From Solirubrobacter phytolaccae (lineage in GTDB: Bacteria > Actinomycetota > Thermoleophilia > Solirubrobacterales > Solirubrobacteraceae), in contig NZ_JAPDDP010000015.1 of assembly GCF_027587195.1 (NCBI RefSeq), positions 1-64,000 on the forward strand: a stretch of 64,000 nt of DNA, in the 5' to 3' direction. The notes under the pieces were generated by a model. It had not been told where the DNA came from and made no database searches. It was given only the letters and a program-made list of their open reading frames with translations. The position numbers and the translations under genes are program-made. This document shows, piece after piece, positions 42,202 to 50,606 of the stretch; positions within the stretch are counted from its first letter, which is position 1, and each line of letters starts with the position of its first letter.

Positions 42202-43113
42202 CTAGCGCGGGCACGGCACCCCGGGAAGGCACACGTACGCAGAGAAGTCCCCGTAGTGCCGCGTGCCGGCCTGGTCGCGCCAGGTCAACAGCCGTGGGAG
42301 CAGGCGCGTCGTGCGCTGGAGGCCGTTGTCGGGCGTGGCGAGCGTGCGCCAGCGGCCGCCGTGGTCGAGCAGTCGGACCTCGGTCACGCCGTCGGCGACC
42401 GTCCCCCACGTGGCCACGCCGCCGGGGACGCGCGTCACGGCGGCCTGGACGCCGATCATGCGGTCGGCGTCGGTGCACGCGACCACCGCCGCGGTCGTGA
42501 TCTCCAGCCCCGTGCAGAGCCCGGTCCGGTTGCGGAACGCCCACATCCCGTCGCCGACCCGGCGCGTGTTCTCGGCGTCGAGCCCGCTTCCCTGCGTGTT
42601 CTCGTAGGCGATCAGCGAGCGCACCCGCGCGGCGGGGACGTCGGCGTCGACCTTCGCGCGATCGAAGACGGCGAAGTGCGCCGCGACCGGGCGGATGCGA
42701 GCGAGCTTCGTCCGCTGCAGCCGCTTCCCGGCTCCCGCGTTGAACTGGCTCGCGATCCCCACCTCGCAGCGGGTCTCCTGCCGCAGCTCGTGGCTGAGGG
42801 CCTTGAAGGCGCGGCGCAGCACCGTGCGTGGGTAACGGCGGGTGAGCGCGCCGCCGTGGACGAGGCAGTCGTCGACGATGCCCGCCGCGCGGCCGGGGCG
42901 GCGCGCGAGCCGGCTCGCGATCGCCTTCGCGCAGTCCGTGTTCTGCCGCTGCGCTGCCCGCAGGCGGGCAGCCTCGCGCTCGAGCGCCGCGTCCGTGTGG
43001 GTGTCCGCGAGCACCCCGCGATGACGCTCGCAGTCCCGTTGCGGGGTCGCGGCCTGGGCCGACGCAGCCGGAAGCAGTAGTGCGAGCACGCACACCAAGA
43101 AGCCATTCCTCAT
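42202..43113 (-). CDS. Secreted protein of unknown function
   Basis: About 303-aa exported protein. Signal peptide 1-21 (LVCVLALLLPAASAQA). The mature part has six Cys residues (CERHRG, TDCAKA, DDCLVH, RCEVGI, LCTGLE, ACTDAD), a central helical region (TVLRRAFKALSHELRQETRC, GIASQFNAGAGKRLQ), and a C-terminal beta-rich part (MWAFRNRTGLCTGLEITTAA, VTEVRLLDHGGRWRT). No family is recognised. ATG 43113 is chosen; GTG 43119 and TTG 43125 are in frame upstream. Divergent from the MBL-like gene with a 47-bp gap. Confidence 0.65.
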   Translation of the reverse strand: MRNGFLVCVLALLLPAASAQAATPQRDCERHRGVLADTHTDAALEREAARLRAAQRQNTDCAKAIASRLARRPGRAAGIVDDCLVHGGALTRRYPRTVLRRAFKALSHELRQETRCEVGIASQFNAGAGKRLQRTKLARIRPVAAHFAVFDRAKVDADVPAARVRSLIAYENTQGSGLDAENTRRVGDGMWAFRNRTGLCTGLEITTAAVVACTDADRMIGVQAAVTRVPGGVATWGTVADGVTEVRLLDHGGRWRTLATPDNGLQRTTRLLPRLLTWRDQAGTRHYGDFSAYVCLPGVPCPR

Positions 43114-43160
43114 CGCCACCGTCAACGCGGGCCGCCCACCGGGGTTGCGAGGATGCGGGT

Positions 43161-43763
43161 GTGCCCATCACCGAACACCCGCTCGGCCTGACCTGGGTCG
43201 CCGACGACGCACTCCAACGCGCTGCGCACGCGCTCGCCCACGACGGCAAGGTCTGGCTCGTCGACCCGTTCGAACAGGGCGACGCGATCGAGCGCGCCGC
43301 CGCGCTCGGCGAGGTCGCGGGCGTGCTGCAGCTGTTCGTCGCCCACGAGCGCGACGGCAAGGCGATCGCCGACCGGCTCGACGCGCCGTTCTTCTCCCTG
43401 CCGAGCAACGTCCCCGACGCGCCGTTCGACGTCGTCGACGTGAGCCTGCTGGTCTGGAAGGAGCGCGCGCTGTGGTGGCCCGAGCGGCGTGGCCTGGTCG
43501 TCGCGGAGTCGATCGGCACCGCGCCACACCTCGCGGTCGGCCCCGGGCCAGCGGGCGTGCACCCGCTCCGCCGTGGCTTCCCGCCGGCCGGGCCGCTGAA
43601 GGCGCTCGCCCCGGAGCACCTGCTCGTCGGCCACGGCCACCCGGTCCACGGCCCGGACGCCACGACCGCGCTCCAGGAGGCGCTTCACCGTTCGAGACGT
43701 GACATACCGACGCTCGTCGTGAAGCTCCCGGGCATCTTCCGGAGCATGCAAGGCCGACGCTGA
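43161..43763 (+). CDS. Degenerate metallo-beta-lactamase-like protein
   Basis: 200-aa protein with the strand order of the MBL fold: WLVDPFEQGDAIERAAALGE, VLQLFVAHERDGKAIADRLD, FFSLPSNVP, GLVVAESIGT and LLVGHGHPVHGPDA. The usual HxHxDH metal site is replaced by AHERDGKA, and only the last motif (GHGHPVHG) looks intact, so it probably lacks the two-metal centre. The GTG start at 43161 follows GAGGATGCGGG. It is followed 15 bp later by the STAS gene on the same strand. Confidence 0.6.
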   Translation: MPITEHPLGLTWVADDALQRAAHALAHDGKVWLVDPFEQGDAIERAAALGEVAGVLQLFVAHERDGKAIADRLDAPFFSLPSNVPDAPFDVVDVSLLVWKERALWWPERRGLVVAESIGTAPHLAVGPGPAGVHPLRRGFPPAGPLKALAPEHLLVGHGHPVHGPDATTALQEALHRSRRDIPTLVVKLPGIFRSMQGRR

Positions 43764-43778
43764 GGTAGGTTGCGACCC

Positions 43779-44114
43779 ATGTTCACCCTCGACCACGACC
43801 CCGTCGACGGCAGCCACCTGATCGTCGCCGGCGGCGAACTCGACCTCGGCGCCACTTCGGAGATGAGCGCGATCTTCGCGATGGCGGCCGCCGGCCCGCA
43901 GGACGCGGTGGTCCTCGACCTCTCAGCGGTGGACTTCATCGACTCGAGCGCGCTCGGCACGATCCTCCGCGCCGCGCAGTCCCTTGAAGCGTCCGGCAAG
44001 CGCCTGCACGTCGTCGTACCGGACGGTCCGGTGCGCCGCCTGCTGGAGATCACGGGCACCGCCTCGCGCTTCTCCCTGCACGGGACGCGCGACGACGCGT
44101 TCGCGGCTGCTTAG
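43779..44114 (+). CDS. STAS-domain anti-anti-sigma factor
   Basis: 111-aa single STAS domain, SpoIIAA/RsbV-like. Core: LIVAGGELDLGATSEMSAIF, AVVLDLSAVDFIDSSALGTI, where the serine in the DFIDSSALG motif is the usual phosphorylation site of an anti-sigma kinase. GAGGTAGG at 43762-43769 supports ATG 43779; a TTG at 43770 is less well placed. No anti-sigma kinase is adjacent. It may act with a sigma-B-type partner switch elsewhere. The stop overlaps the convergent TPR/SEL1 gene by 4 nt. Confidence 0.88.
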   Translation: MFTLDHDPVDGSHLIVAGGELDLGATSEMSAIFAMAAAGPQDAVVLDLSAVDFIDSSALGTILRAAQSLEASGKRLHVVVPDGPVRRLLEITGTASRFSLHGTRDDAFAAA

Positions 44115-44665
44115 AGCCGTTCCTGCTCCGCACGGACGCGCTCGAGCCCGCTCAGCGCGTCGGTGTTCCCCTCGGCCGCCGCTTGCTCGTACAGCAACGC
44201 GGCGTCGTCCAACCGGTCCTGGTTCTCGCGCACGAGGCCCAGCCAATACAGCGCGTCGGCGTCGCCCCGGGCGACCGCCGGCGCGAGCACCGACGCCGCC
44301 TCGGCCTCGCGGCCGTGACCGATCAGGAAGCGGCCCAGGCCGGTGTCGGCCTCGCTCGAGCCGGCCGCCAGCGCCGTGCGCCACGCCGCCTCGGCCTCTT
44401 CCTCACGGCCTTCGATCTCCTCGAGCAGGTCGGCGAGCAGCCACCAACCGTCGGGGTCGCCGGCCTCCGCCGCGGCGCGGCACGCGTCCTCGGCGTCTTC
44501 CTCACGCCCCGGGAGCCGTGTGAGCAGCTCGGCGAGGTTGTAGGCCGCGGTGACGTGCCCGGACTCGGCCGCCTCGCGGTAGAGCTCCTCCGCCTCTTCG
44601 ACCTGCCCCGCCTGGACCGCGATGTAGGCGCGGGCGAAGAGCCCGTCAGCCTCTGAGGACCACAT
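44111..44665 (-). CDS. SEL1/TPR-like repeat protein
   Basis: 184-aa cytoplasmic protein made of about five helical repeats of ~36 residues: GQVEEAEELYREAAESGHVT, DAEDACRAAAEAGDPDGWWL, EAEAAWRTALAAGSSEADTG, EAASVLAPAVARGDADALYW and DAALLYEQAAAEGNTDALSG. This is the Sel1/TPR pattern used for protein scaffolding. It starts 20 nt inside the 3' end of the HAD gene and may be co-transcribed with it. Confidence 0.82.
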   Translation of the reverse strand: MWSSEADGLFARAYIAVQAGQVEEAEELYREAAESGHVTAAYNLAELLTRLPGREEDAEDACRAAAEAGDPDGWWLLADLLEEIEGREEEAEAAWRTALAAGSSEADTGLGRFLIGHGREAEAASVLAPAVARGDADALYWLGLVRENQDRLDDAALLYEQAAAEGNTDALSGLERVRAEQERL

Positions 44666-45287
44666 CGCGCGTGAGGGCGTCGAGGTCCGGCAGCGTCACG
44701 TCCGCGAGCGCCAGCGCTGCGTCGGACGGCGGGAAGTGCGGGTTCGGGATCGCGATCACGTACAGGCCCGCGGCGTGTGCGGAGCGCAGGCCGGCGTCGG
44801 AGTCCTCGATCGCGGTCGCGGTGTCGGCGCCGAGGCGGCGCAGCGCCTCCTGGTAGACGTCGGGCGCCGGCTTGCCGCGCGCGACCTCCTCGGAGGAGAC
44901 CGTGGCCTTGAAGCGGTCGGCGACGCCCATCTCGCTGAGCACGAGGTCGATGATCGGGCGGTTGGAGGACGACGCGAGCCCGAGCGTGAACGCGTCGGCC
45001 ATCCGCTCGACGGCCTCACGCGCGCCGGGCAGCAGCGGCAGCTCGGCCTGGTACTCGCGCAGCATCGCGGCCACGACCGCCTCGTTGATCTCGTCGACCG
45101 TGAGCTGCACGTGGAGTTGCTCGATCAGGTAGACCGGCCACTCCTTCGAGCTCATCCCGAGCATGTCCGTGGTGGCGCTGTCGGTCCACTCGCCGCCATG
45201 CTCGGCGACGACGTCCTTGCGCGACTGGTCCCAGACCTGCTCGGAGTCCACGAGCACGCCGTCGAGGTCGAAGATGACGGTGGTCAT
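44646..45287 (-). CDS. HAD-superfamily hydrolase (beta-phosphoglucomutase/phosphatase-like)
   Basis: 213-aa soluble phosphatase or phosphomutase. Motif I VIFDLDGVLVDSE (nucleophile Asp plus D+2), motif II LGLASSSNRPI, motif III lysine in VARGKPAPDVYQEA, and motif IV AIEDSDAGLRSAHAAG are all present. The alpha-helical cap (residues ~20-85) is the C1 type of the CbbY/PGM-like group. Its ATG overlaps the LysR stop as ATGA, so translation is coupled to the regulator. Substrate unknown. Confidence 0.9.
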   Translation of the reverse strand: MTTVIFDLDGVLVDSEQVWDQSRKDVVAEHGGEWTDSATTDMLGMSSKEWPVYLIEQLHVQLTVDEINEAVVAAMLREYQAELPLLPGAREAVERMADAFTLGLASSSNRPIIDLVLSEMGVADRFKATVSSEEVARGKPAPDVYQEALRRLGADTATAIEDSDAGLRSAHAAGLYVIAIPNPHFPPSDAALALADVTLPDLDALTRDVVLRG

Positions 45288-46180
45288 GCCACCACTCCGG
45301 CGACGGCGTCGAGCACGGCGCGGACCGCGGGGTTGGACTCGGCGCCGCCACGGCAGGCGGCGAAGACGTGGCGCTTGGGCGGTTCTCCGGTCAAGGGGAT
45401 GATGGTGACACCCGGCGGGGTCACCGAGTGCGCGAGCCGGGGCACGAGCGAGACGCCGAGCTCGGCGGCGACGAGCCCCATCACGGCCTGCCAGTCGCCC
45501 GAGCGGTGCACGATCCGCGGCGTGTAGCCCGCGCGCTGGCAGCCGGCCATGAACACCTCGTCGCACGACCAGCCGACCGGCGGCGCGACCCACTCCGCGT
45601 CCTGCAGCTCGGCGAGGTCGAGCGTCTCGCGGCCGGCGAGCGGATGGTCGACCCCGAGCACCGCGTCCAGCACGTCGCCGAGCAGCTCCTCGCGGTGAAA
45701 GCGCGGATCGTCGCGGCGCGGCGCGGAGCGGCACTCCATGCTGAGGATCACGTCCACGTCGCGGTTGCTGAGCAGCACCATCGACTCGTCCGTCTCGGCC
45801 TCGTGGACGCACAGCTTCACGTTCGGCGCGGCCTCGCGGAGCGAGCGGACGGCGGGCGCGAGCAGGCCCGCGAGCGCGGTCGGGAAGCCGCTGACGCGCA
45901 CCTCCCCGCGCGGCGTCTGGTCCTGTGCCGCGAGCTCGCCCTCCATCTGCTCGACGCGGGCGAACAACGCGTCGGCGTGGCCGAGCAGCACGTGGGCGGC
46001 GCCGGTGAGCCGGACGGTGCGGCCGTTCGGCTCGAGCACGGCGTGCCCGACCTCACGTTCGAGCGCGGAGAGCTGTTGGGAGACCGCGCTTGACGTCAAG
46101 TGCAACGCGTCAGCGGCCTTGGCGAGCGTTCCGTGGTCGGCCACGGCGCGCAGCGCGCGGAGCTTGCGGAGATCGACCAT
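45284..46180 (-). CDS. LysR-family transcription regulator
   Basis: 298-aa regulator. HTH at 1-60 (LRKLRALRAVADHGTLAKAA, DALHLTSSAVSQQLSALERE) and an effector-binding domain (RGEVRVSGFPTALAGLLAPA, DVDVILSMECRS, ELGVSLVPRLAHS). ATG 46180 fits the family start; a longer frame to 46324 overlaps the divergent transporter gene. It is divergent from the EamA exporter with a 72-bp gap, so the exporter is its likely target, and it is translationally coupled to the HAD phosphatase. Confidence 0.9.
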   Translation of the reverse strand: MVDLRKLRALRAVADHGTLAKAADALHLTSSAVSQQLSALEREVGHAVLEPNGRTVRLTGAAHVLLGHADALFARVEQMEGELAAQDQTPRGEVRVSGFPTALAGLLAPAVRSLREAAPNVKLCVHEAETDESMVLLSNRDVDVILSMECRSAPRRDDPRFHREELLGDVLDAVLGVDHPLAGRETLDLAELQDAEWVAPPVGWSCDEVFMAGCQRAGYTPRIVHRSGDWQAVMGLVAAELGVSLVPRLAHSVTPPGVTIIPLTGEPPKRHVFAACRGGAESNPAVRAVLDAVAGVVA

Positions 46181-46252
46181 CAAGGCGATCTTACGGGTTC
46201 CGTTCAGAAAGTCCACTCGCTCTTGCCGGTTGGAGCCGTCACCGTCTGGTCC

Positions 46253-47161
46253 ATGCCCCGCCGTCATGTCGCCATCGCCGTCCTCGTCGCGCTGACCTGG
46301 GGCGTGAACTTCGTCGTGCTCCACGTGGGTCTGGAGTCCTTCCCTCCCCTGCTCTTCACCGCCCTGCGCTTCACCCTCGTGGCGCTGCTGATCCCGTTCG
46401 TGCCGCGACCGGGCGTCTCCATTCCAGCCGTGATCGCCGTGGGCCTATTGATGTCCGCCGGGCACCACGGGCTCGTCACGCTGGGCATGCACGAGGGCAT
46501 GCCGGCGGGCCTGGCCTCGCTGGTGCTGCAGCTGCAGGCGGCGTTCACGATCGGCTTCGCCGTGCTGCTGCTCGGCGAGCGGCCGCGGCGCACGCAGCTG
46601 CTGGGCGGCGTGATCGCGTTCGCCGGGATCGCGATCATCGCCGCGGGGCGCGGCTCCCACGTCCCGCTCGGCGCGGTCCTGCTGACGATCGGCGCGGCGT
46701 GCTCGTGGGGCATGGGCAACGTCGCGGCGCGCAAGGCGGCCTCCCCCAACCCGCTCGGCCTGCTGGTGTGGTCGAGCCTGGTGCCGCCGATCCCGCTCTT
46801 CTCGCTGTCGGCGATCTTCGAGCGCGGCGAAGTGGTGTCGATGGACGCGTCGGGCGTCGCGGCGCTCGCGTACGTCGTGATCCTCTCCACGCTCGGCGGG
46901 TTCGGCGCGTGGGTGTGGCTGCTCAAGCAGCACCCGGCCTCGACGGTCGCGCCGTTCACGCTGCTCGTGCCGGTGTTCGGGATCGCCTCCGCGTGGCTGT
47001 TCCTGAGCGAGGTGCCGACGGTGACGGAGCTGCTCGGCGCGGGGGTCGTATTGGTCGGGCTTTCCTTCACGGTGGGGTTGACAGCGCCGCGACGCAAGCG
47101 CGAGGCTGAGCCATGCGCCTCTCCCGTTGCGTCGCCCTTGCCGCAGCCGTCGTCGCCCTGA
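46253..47161 (+). CDS. EamA/DMT-family exporter
   Basis: 302-aa inner-membrane permease with ten predicted segments in two five-helix EamA halves. [20 protein letters not shown] and [20 protein letters not shown] are the typical first repeat; [20 protein letters not shown] begins the second. Members (RhtA/YdcZ-like) export amino acids or metabolites. The 3' end ([18 protein letters not shown]) overlaps the signal-peptide codons of the next gene by 49 nt. Divergent from, and probably controlled by, the LysR regulator. Confidence 0.9.
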   Translation: MPRRHVAIAVLVALTWGVNFVVLHVGLESFPPLLFTALRFTLVALLIPFVPRPGVSIPAVIAVGLLMSAGHHGLVTLGMHEGMPAGLASLVLQLQAAFTIGFAVLLLGERPRRTQLLGGVIAFAGIAIIAAGRGSHVPLGAVLLTIGAACSWGMGNVAARKAASPNPLGLLVWSSLVPPIPLFSLSAIFERGEVVSMDASGVAALAYVVILSTLGGFGAWVWLLKQHPASTVAPFTLLVPVFGIASAWLFLSEVPTVTELLGAGVVLVGLSFTVGLTAPRRKREAEPCASPVASPLPQPSSP

Positions 47162-48855
47162 TCGCCGCTCCATCGGCCCAGGCGGCCGTCTCCAGCTACC
47201 GCGTCGACGGGGTACGCACGCAGGCGCAGCGGGCGGCGGTCGCGCGGACGGGTGCCGCGATCGTGGCCGTCGACCACGGCTCGGTGACCGTGACGGCGTC
47301 GCGTTCTGACCGGCGCGCACTCCGACGCGCCGGGTTCAAGGTGGTGTCTCGCGCCCGGGCGAGCGACTTCCCGGCCGCCGACGCGGCGTACCACAACTAC
47401 GCGGAGGTCTCGTCCGAGACCGCGGCGTTGATGACCAACTACCCGACGCTGGTCTCGCGCTTCAGCCTCGGGACGACGTACGAGGGGCGCGAGATCTGGG
47501 CGCTGAAGATCTCCGACAACGTCGGGCTGGACGAGAGCGAGCCCGAGGTCCTGTTCACCGCCAACCAGCATGCGCGGGAGCACCTGACGGTCGAGATGGC
47601 GCTCTATCAGGCCAACGAGCTGACGTCCAAGTACGCGACCGACGCGCAGATCCGGGCGCTGGTGGACTCGCGGGAGATCTGGATCGTGCCGTCGGTGAAC
47701 CCTGACGGCGCCGAGTACGACGTCGCCACCGGGTCCTACCGCTCGTGGCGCAAGAACCGGCAGCCCAACGCGGGCTCGAGCGCGGTCGGCACGGACCTGA
47801 ACCGCAACTGGGCGTTTCAGTGGGGCTGCTGCGGCGGGTCTTCAGGGACGACGTCGTCGGAGACCTACCGCGGGCCGTCCGCGTTCTCGGCGCCCGAGAC
47901 GCAGCGGGTGCGGGACTTCGTGAACTCGCGCGTGGTCGGCGGCGCGCAGCAGATCAAAGCCCACATCGACTGGCACACCTACTCCGAGCTGATCCTGTGG
48001 CCGTACGGCTACACGACCGCCAACACGACCTCGACGCTGACCGCCAACGACCAGGCGGCGCTGTCCCGGCTCGGTCAGAACATGGCCGCCACCAACGGCT
48101 ACACGCCCGAGCAGTCCAGCGACCTCTACATCGCCGACGGCACGATCAACGACTGGCTCTGGGGCCAGTACAAGATCTTCAGCTACACGTTCGAGATGTA
48201 CCCGCGCACCTCGAACCCGGGCTTCTATCCGCCCGGCTCGGTGATCGGGCGCGAGACGACCCGCAACCGCGCGGCGTTCATCCAGCTGCTCGACGCCGCC
48301 GACTGCCCGTACGAGGTCCTGAGCCAGACGTGCGGGACCACTCCGCCGCCGACGACGGTCTACAGCGACACGTTCGAGTCGGCCACGGGCTGGACCGTGC
48401 TGAGCGACACCGCCACGACCGGGCGCTGGGAGCGGGCGAACCCGGCTGACACGAACTCCTCGGGCGCGAAGCAGCTCGGCACGACGGTCAGCGGCTCGTT
48501 CGACCTCGTGACGGGGCCGCTGGCGGGCTCCGACGCGGGAACGTACGACGTCGACGGCGGCCAGACGTCGATCCGCTCCCCGCAGATCACGCTGCCCGCC
48601 GGCAACCGGACGCTGACCTTCAGCTGGTACCTCGCGCACGGCTCGAACGCTTCCTCGGCGGACTACTTCCGCGTGCGGGTGAACGGCACGGTCGTCTTCC
48701 AGCAGCTCGGCGCCGCCGTGAACCGCAACGGCGCGTGGGCGACGGCGAGCGTCCCGCTGACCGGCGGCCAAACGGTCACGATCACCTTCGAGGCCGCCGA
48801 CGCCGGCGCTGCCTCGCTCGTAGAGGCCGGCGTCGACGACGTGAGGATCAGCTAG
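47113..48855 (+). CDS. Secreted M14 zinc carboxypeptidase
   Basis: 580-aa exported metallopeptidase. Signal peptide 1-24 ([14 protein letters not shown]), a short pro-region to about 90, then the M14 catalytic domain ([20 protein letters not shown]). Zinc ligands H153 and E156 in NQHAREHLT and H288 in [10 protein letters not shown]-binding [11 protein letters not shown]; general base E361 in YTFEMYP. All are in place. A Pro/Thr linker ([13 protein letters not shown]) leads to a jelly-roll/CUB-like C-terminal domain (about 425-580, [14 protein letters not shown]) that probably binds a surface or substrate. It overlaps the EamA gene by 49 nt and is convergent with the next gene (4-nt overlap). 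Confidence 0.93.
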   Translation: MRLSRCVALAAAVVALIAAPSAQAAVSSYRVDGVRTQAQRAAVARTGAAIVAVDHGSVTVTASRSDRRALRRAGFKVVSRARASDFPAADAAYHNYAEVSSETAALMTNYPTLVSRFSLGTTYEGREIWALKISDNVGLDESEPEVLFTANQHAREHLTVEMALYQANELTSKYATDAQIRALVDSREIWIVPSVNPDGAEYDVATGSYRSWRKNRQPNAGSSAVGTDLNRNWAFQWGCCGGSSGTTSSETYRGPSAFSAPETQRVRDFVNSRVVGGAQQIKAHIDWHTYSELILWPYGYTTANTTSTLTANDQAALSRLGQNMAATNGYTPEQSSDLYIADGTINDWLWGQYKIFSYTFEMYPRTSNPGFYPPGSVIGRETTRNRAAFIQLLDAADCPYEVLSQTCGTTPPPTTVYSDTFESATGWTVLSDTATTGRWERANPADTNSSGAKQLGTTVSGSFDLVTGPLAGSDAGTYDVDGGQTSIRSPQITLPAGNRTLTFSWYLAHGSNASSADYFRVRVNGTVVFQQLGAAVNRNGAWATASVPLTGGQTVTITFEAADAGAASLVEAGVDDVRIS

Positions 48856-50606
48856 TTCGGCGCGTGGACCCCCGGCGCGTCGTAGCTGTGGTTGCGCCCG
48901 AAGACCTGGATCCGGGCGTCGCCCTGGCCGGGGGTGGCGCCGGCGGACACGAGCTGGCAGACGCCGCCGGGAAACGGGGTCGGTGAGGCGTTGCGGCCGT
49001 ACGGGTCGGTCCACCATAGGCGCGTGCCGCCGGGGTTCTCGACCTTCGTGCCCGCCAGGTAGACGTCGCGGCGCGTGCCGTCGAAGGGCGAGCGGGCGTC
49101 GTCGAACGGGGTGCCGGTGATGGCGTTCGCGCAGTCGACGCCGTTGGCCTTGTCGCCGTCCGCCGCCGTCTCCCAGCACAGCGGGAGCGTGCGGCCGATC
49201 GTCGTCCCGGTCGACGCGTAGCGGCTCGGGTTGAAGACGCCGAAGCTCGTCTCGAAGCGCGCGAGCGGTGCGCCACCGGGCAGCTCGAGGGCATTGATCG
49301 ACGTCCACTTCTCGTACAGCGCCCAGACGGAGGTGGTGCGGCCGGACGGGACGAGCACGTTGCGCTCGACGCACTCGCGGTCCGGGATGAGCCGCGCGCC
49401 CGGGCCGGCCGGATAGCCGTTGTCGACCGTCGTGATGCGCGTCTCGGGCTCGCAGCCGCGTCCGTACACGCCCGGCTCGCCGAAGCGGGAGACGGTGGTC
49501 GAGATGACCTCGGTGCCGTCGCTGCAGCGGACCGCGTACACGAGCTCGTGCGCGTTGTTGGAGAGCGCGTCGGGCGAGTGACTGCCCTGGTGGACCGACG
49601 TCAGGTAGTCGCACGTCGTCCCGAGCGCGGCGCCGTCGGGCCCGAGCAGCGCGACGTCGTTCGCGACCGACACCTTGTAGCCGACGTGATCCTCGCTGCG
49701 CTTGGCCGTGCCGGGGTTGGCCGCGGCGAACGCGTCCAGCGCCTCGGTCGAGGTGCCGAACGGCAGCCCGGCGTACTGCTCGTAGCCGGGAGCTTGGAGA
49801 TGGTCGGCGACCCAGGCCTCGATGTCCGACGTCTTCGGGTCGTCGCCGTGCTCATGGCCGAACGTGCAGGCGCGGCCGGTGCCGGGATCGATCGTGGTCG
49901 GCGGGTGCCACGTCGGGTAGCGACGCCCGTCGGGCCCGACGACCGAGTAGCGGTCGTGCACGGCGGCCGGGCACGTGTCCGCGGCCGCCGCGACCCATGC
50001 GCGCGTGCTCGACGCGACCGACGCGGGCACGGCCGGCAGCGGCTCCGGCAGCCCGTCGCCGGGCGTCGGCGTCGGCGTCGGCGTGACCACCGGGTCCGGC
50101 GTCGCCGTCGCGTTCGGAACCGGAGCGGGCAGCGTCACGCTCGGCGTGATCGCCGGCACGGGCGCGAGCGGCCGCGCGGCGATCCGCAGCACGATCGCGC
50201 CTTGGTAGCTGCGAGTGCGGGACCGAACCCGGAAGCGCACGACGTCACGCCCGGCCACGCGCGCCGTGTACGCGATGCGCCCGGTCCGCTTGGTGAGCGC
50301 CCCGAGCTTGCCGAGCTTCGGCTTGACCACGACCGTCGTCTGCACGCGCCCGCGGCTGCCCAGAACCGCGTTGGTCCGCCCGACCCGGCAATCGAGCTTC
50401 AGCGTGACCTTCGCGCCGGCCGTCGTGCTCACCGTGGTCGTCCGGCACGTCCCGGTGGCCGCGCCGGCCGTGTCCGGCGAGAGCGCGGCGACGCCCGCGA
50501 GCGCGAGCGCAACGAGCCCGGCGCGCGCCGGGCTGCGACGAGCGCAGCCGCCGGCGGCATCGCCGCGCCAGGTCACGGCGCGGCGTGCGTTGTTCGTGCG
50601 CGTCAT
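48852..50606 (-). CDS. Secreted protein with Ig-like N-domain and unknown C-domain
   Basis: 584-aa exported protein. Signal region 1-49 ([19 protein letters not shown]). An Ig-like domain (Cys pair: [19 protein letters not shown]) spans about 52-150. A Pro/Thr linker ([14 protein letters not shown]) follows, then a ~370-residue domain with several Cys and conserved-looking motifs ([49 protein letters not shown]). I do not recognise that domain; the HEHGDD and HQGSHSPD clusters suggest a metal site. It is coupled to the upstream FG-GAP gene by an ATGA overlap (50603-50606). Confidence 0.75.
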   Translation of the reverse strand: MTRTNNARRAVTWRGDAAGGCARRSPARAGLVALALAGVAALSPDTAGAATGTCRTTTVSTTAGAKVTLKLDCRVGRTNAVLGSRGRVQTTVVVKPKLGKLGALTKRTGRIAYTARVAGRDVVRFRVRSRTRSYQGAIVLRIAARPLAPVPAITPSVTLPAPVPNATATPDPVVTPTPTPTPGDGLPEPLPAVPASVASSTRAWVAAAADTCPAAVHDRYSVVGPDGRRYPTWHPPTTIDPGTGRACTFGHEHGDDPKTSDIEAWVADHLQAPGYEQYAGLPFGTSTEALDAFAAANPGTAKRSEDHVGYKVSVANDVALLGPDGAALGTTCDYLTSVHQGSHSPDALSNNAHELVYAVRCSDGTEVISTTVSRFGEPGVYGRGCEPETRITTVDNGYPAGPGARLIPDRECVERNVLVPSGRTTSVWALYEKWTSINALELPGGAPLARFETSFGVFNPSRYASTGTTIGRTLPLCWETAADGDKANGVDCANAITGTPFDDARSPFDGTRRDVYLAGTKVENPGGTRLWWTDPYGRNASPTPFPGGVCQLVSAGATPGQGDARIQVFGRNHSYDAPGVHAPN